A DNA stretch of 35,851 bases from Proteobacteria bacterium CG1_02_64_396 (GTDB taxonomy: Bacteria; Pseudomonadota; MNWR01; CG1-02-64-396): positions 1 through 35,851 of the forward strand of contig MNWR01000066.1 in the NCBI GenBank assembly GCA_001872725.1, given 5' to 3'. The notes beneath the pieces were generated by a model that was given only the letters and a program-made list of their open reading frames with translations, did no database searches and was not told where the DNA came from. Position numbers and translations under genes: made by a program. Shown here piece after piece: positions 33,673 through 35,851 of the stretch; within the stretch, counting starts at the first letter, position 1; every line of letters begins with the position of its first letter.

Positions 33673-34301
33673 CCTCCCCTCCCCGGCGTGGTTGTCAGGG
33701 CGGCGATCAACCCCCGCGCCTGGGTCTGAATCGCCTCGATGGATTGGCTGGCGTCGATGCGGCGAATACGCTGCGGCTCGCCCCACATCCGCTCTAAAAA
33801 CGCGGCGCGGATGCGACGATGAAAGCGGGTCGATTCGGCGTCGAAACGGTTGTTGTCGCTGCGTTTTCCGGCCCGTGCCAAACCAAGGGTGACCGGCAGA
33901 TCGAACCACAGGGTCAGATCGGGGGGACGGCGCGCGGTGCTCCAGCTGGCCACGGCGTCGACCTCGCGCAGATCGAGCCGTCGTCCCCAACCTTGGTAGG
34001 CATAGGTGGAATCGACGTAGCGGTCGCACAGCACCACGGCACCGCGCTCCAGCGCCGGAAGAATAATCTGGTCGAGGTGGTCCTGACGGCCGGCGGCAAC
34101 CAGAGCCAACTCGGTGCGCGGCTGCATGGAGTGGGCGAACAGCAGTCCCCGAATCGCCTCGCCCAGCGCCGAGCCACCGGGTTCCCGGGTGACGACGACC
34201 TCGCGACCCTGGGCGCGCAGGTGCTCGGCCAGCAGCCGGATTTGGGTCGACTTACCCGCCCCTTCGCCCCCTTCCAGGGTGATGAACCAACCGTGTTTCA
34301 A
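33669..34301 (-). CDS. tmk: Thymidylate kinase
   Basis: Phosphorylates dTMP to dTDP. The protein has 210 residues, the standard length. P-loop GGEGAGKST is at 11-19, followed by TREPGGSALGE and DRYVDSTYAYQG (the DRY base motif), and a lid with RSDNNRF. The start is a TTG at 34301: TTGA overlaps the mltG stop, and GGAG lies 8 bases upstream. No ATG or GTG gives a complete N-terminus. Translation therefore likely depends on coupling to mltG. Confidence 0.94.
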   Translation of the reverse strand: MKHGWFITLEGGEGAGKSTQIRLLAEHLRAQGREVVVTREPGGSALGEAIRGLLFAHSMQPRTELALVAAGRQDHLDQIILPALERGAVVLCDRYVDSTYAYQGWGRRLDLREVDAVASWSTARRPPDLTLWFDLPVTLGLARAGKRSDNNRFDAESTRFHRRIRAAFLERMWGEPQRIRRIDASQSIEAIQTQARGLIAALTTTPGRGG

Positions 34302-35305
34302 GGGTTTTGCTCCGTTTTCAGTTGCCGTTGCCAACGAATCCACATCTGCACGTTGCGGTTGTGTTCGGCCAAGGTGGCCGAAAATCGGTGCCCCCCATCC
34401 CCCCTGGCGACGAAGTACAGGTCGTCGCTCGCCAAGGGATTCAACGCCGCCTCGATGGCGCCAAAACCGGGGTTGCCGATGGGGCCGGGCGGCAGGCCAC
34501 CGCGTTTGTAGGTGTTGTAGGGATGGTCCATGGCCAGGTTGGCCCGGGTCAGATTGCCGTCGTAGGCCTCCCCCAGAGCGTAAATCACGGTGGGATCGCT
34601 TTGCAGCTTCATCTTTTTGGTCAGCCGATTCAAAAATACCGCTGCGATGTGGGGCTGTTCCTCGGGCAACTGCGCCTCGCGCTCGACCAGGGAGGCCAAC
34701 GTCAACATGTTGGCGGGGCTCAGTGGGCCACGATAACCCTGCATCGCTTGGCTTAGCCGTTGTTGGGTAACGGCGGTCATGCGGTCGCGTAGTGACGCCG
34801 GGTCGACCGGGCGGGTCAGGTCGTAGGTATCGGGATGCAGCCACCCCTCGTAGGTCGGCGTTCCCAAGCGCGCCGGGGGCTTGATGGCGCAGGCCGCCGC
34901 GAAGGCCCCCTCCTGAAGTAACCCCATGGCGCCAAGGCGCCGATCCATGTCGCGAACGCCCCACCCCTCGGGGAAGGTCACCCAGTGGATCAAGATGTCG
35001 CCCCGCGCCATTCGGTCGATCAGCTGCGCCACCATCTCGTGCCCAGCGGCATATTCCCCAAAACGCAACCCCTGGGGGGCGATCAGTCGGGCGGTCCAAC
35101 GAAACGCCGTGGGATGCGCGATGATTCCCCCCTTGTGCAACAGCCGTGCGCTGGCCTCGACCGAACTGCCGGGGGGGATCCAAACGATCCCGGGATGAAC
35201 CTCTCCCCTCATGCCCCAGGCCAGCAGCGCGACAAAGAGGATGAGTCCGGTGCCGAAGCCGATTCCGGCAGCCCGGCGTGCCAGCACCATCAAGGGGCGG
35301 GCCAT
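34298..35305 (-). CDS. mltG: Endolytic murein transglycosylase MltG
   Basis: YceG-family membrane enzyme of 335 residues that cuts nascent peptidoglycan glycan strands and sets their length. A single N-terminal transmembrane helix (about 14-32) leads to a LysM-like domain and the catalytic domain. The catalytic Glu208 is in ASLVEREAQ, and the conserved YNTY...GLPPGPIGNPG segment (263-280) follows. The ATG at 35305 has GGAG 8 bases upstream and overlaps pabC by 16 bases; an ATG at 35290 (TGATG with the pabC stop) is a second option. The order pabC-mltG-tmk-holB is the usual proteobacterial one. Confidence 0.94.
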   Translation of the reverse strand: MARPLMVLARRAAGIGFGTGLILFVALLAWGMRGEVHPGIVWIPPGSSVEASARLLHKGGIIAHPTAFRWTARLIAPQGLRFGEYAAGHEMVAQLIDRMARGDILIHWVTFPEGWGVRDMDRRLGAMGLLQEGAFAAACAIKPPARLGTPTYEGWLHPDTYDLTRPVDPASLRDRMTAVTQQRLSQAMQGYRGPLSPANMLTLASLVEREAQLPEEQPHIAAVFLNRLTKKMKLQSDPTVIYALGEAYDGNLTRANLAMDHPYNTYKRGGLPPGPIGNPGFGAIEAALNPLASDDLYFVARGDGGHRFSATLAEHNRNVQMWIRWQRQLKTEQNP

Positions 35306-35851
35306 GCCTGGATCTCCGCGATCAACCAGTCGGGAAGGTTGTCTTCCTGGACGGGTGGGGCCAGCCAAAAGGCGGGGCGGGGTGGCACGACAGCGTTGGT
35401 CAGAATCATCTTGGCGCCGGAGGGTAGTTCGTCGCGATGCAGGGGGCGCTCCTCGACCCGAATGCCCCGTTGTTGCAGTCGTTCGAGCAAACGGCGCCGC
35501 CCAATTCCCGGCAGAATCCCTTGATTTAGTGGTGGGGTGACGATCTGGTCGGCGCCGGTCATCCAAACAATATTGTGCCCCGCACCCTCGGTAAGAAACC
35601 CTTGTGCATCTGGGACGATGGCATCCAACCACCCCTGCCCCTGCGCCTCGCGCCGCACCTGGACCCAATGGGCGGCGCTGAGCGATTTGATCCCCGCCAG
35701 GGGGTGATTGGGGGGCAAAGCGGGGGTGGTGCTGGGACCAACCACCCCCGGCTGCGCAGCAGGGGGGGTCCAGGCGCTGAGCAGGGCGATGGCCCAATCG
35801 CGACGCATACTGTCGGCTTCAGGCAGGAATCCCCTCCCCCCTCCCCCTCGC
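35290..35851 (-). CDS. pabC: Aminodeoxychorismate lyase, partial (5' cut)
   Basis: PLP enzyme that makes 4-aminobenzoate for folate from aminodeoxychorismate. About 186 C-terminal residues are visible; the frame stays open to the right edge, so the first third, including the PLP lysine, lies outside. The first visible residues RGGGGRGF match the conserved RGxGGRGY strand. Later HPLAGIKSL, LTEGAGHNIVW, GILPGIGRRRLLE and TNAVVPP are class IV aminotransferase-fold signatures. An ATG at 35808 is internal, not the start. It is the first visible gene of the minus-strand run leading into mltG. Confidence 0.85.
   Translation of the reverse strand, partial: RGGGGRGFLPEADSMRRDWAIALLSAWTPPAAQPGVVGPSTTPALPPNHPLAGIKSLSAAHWVQVRREAQGQGWLDAIVPDAQGFLTEGAGHNIVWMTGADQIVTPPLNQGILPGIGRRRLLERLQQRGIRVEERPLHRDELPSGAKMILTNAVVPPRPAFWLAPPVQEDNLPDWLIAEIQAWPAP

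Noticed and set aside
34302-35183. Long upstream extension of the tmk frame
   Set aside because: The frame is open far upstream, but that part overlaps mltG fully and reads as low-complexity Arg/Gly sequence. The P-loop protein begins at TTG 34301 with a proper site.
35809-35851. G-rich stretch at the right edge as a third palindromic repeat
   Set aside because: It resembles the RodZ and RicT repeats in composition, but it encodes RGGGGRGF, which matches the conserved RGxGGRGY strand of PabC, so ordinary coding explains it.

Overview
This is a gene-dense, G+C-rich stretch of a Gram-negative bacterial chromosome (about two thirds G+C by eye). It carries 33 protein genes, one tRNA and no sign of a plasmid, prophage or CRISPR array. 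Almost every gene is a housekeeping or envelope gene. The order fdx-iscX, the block ndk-rlmN-(pilF)-rodZ-ispG, a lipoprotein PilF homologue, a full-length fused PurL and the holB-tmk-mltG-pabC block point to Proteobacteria. The non-enteric MnmA type, a PSP1/RicT gene beside holB, hpnCDE, a bacteriohemerythrin and a TatD-radical SAM fusion suggest a deep or environmental lineage (for example zeta-, magnetococcal-, acidithiobacillus- or gamma-like). The window alone does not settle which.

Layout. 1-736: the end of an isc (Fe-S assembly) operon. 1014-5586 (+): mnmA and mtaB (two sulfur-inserting tRNA enzymes), then a membrane diguanylate cyclase with a c-type heme motif. 5701-16133 (+): a ten-gene run with overlaps or very short gaps: ndk, rlmN, mtnP, a PilF-like lipoprotein, rodZ, an adenylate cyclase, a second lipoprotein, ispG, a phosphohexomutase and an rlmI-like methyltransferase. 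16370-16783 (+): bacteriohemerythrin. 18056-19834 plus 16794-18059 (-): hpnC-hpnD-hpnE, the three-step route from farnesyl diphosphate to squalene, behind an AT-rich region with Fur-box-like repeats. 20261-26295 (+): purL, a conserved HExxH protein and a two-domain polyphosphate:AMP phosphotransferase. 26373-26448: tRNA-Asn(GUU). 26627-27549 (+): a 2-Cys peroxiredoxin and a small NifU-like protein. 27550-28128: non-coding, with a MITE-like element. 28129-35851 (-): an eight-gene run whose transcription order is pabC (cut by the window edge), mltG, tmk, holB, ricT-like, metG, PilZ, TatD-radical SAM.

Two themes link the genes. First, iron-sulfur and radical-SAM chemistry: Fdx and IscX make clusters, a small Nfu-like protein probably carries them, and MtaB, RlmN, IspG, the TatD-radical SAM fusion and probably RicT use them. 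Second, nucleotide signalling at the membrane: a diguanylate cyclase, a class III adenylate cyclase and a PilZ protein lie near pilus, cell-shape and cell-wall genes (PilF, RodZ, MltG).

Non-coding features include REP-like palindromes (754-805, 24142-24236 and inside the MITE), three strong intrinsic terminators, and two G-rich palindromic repeats that appear to be translated in frame inside RodZ and the RicT-like protein. The most unusual items are the TatD-radical SAM fusion behind a PilZ gene, the HExxH protein, the AT-rich codon patch exactly over the catalytic loop of the phosphohexomutase, the Fur-like operator region of the squalene operon and the MITE.
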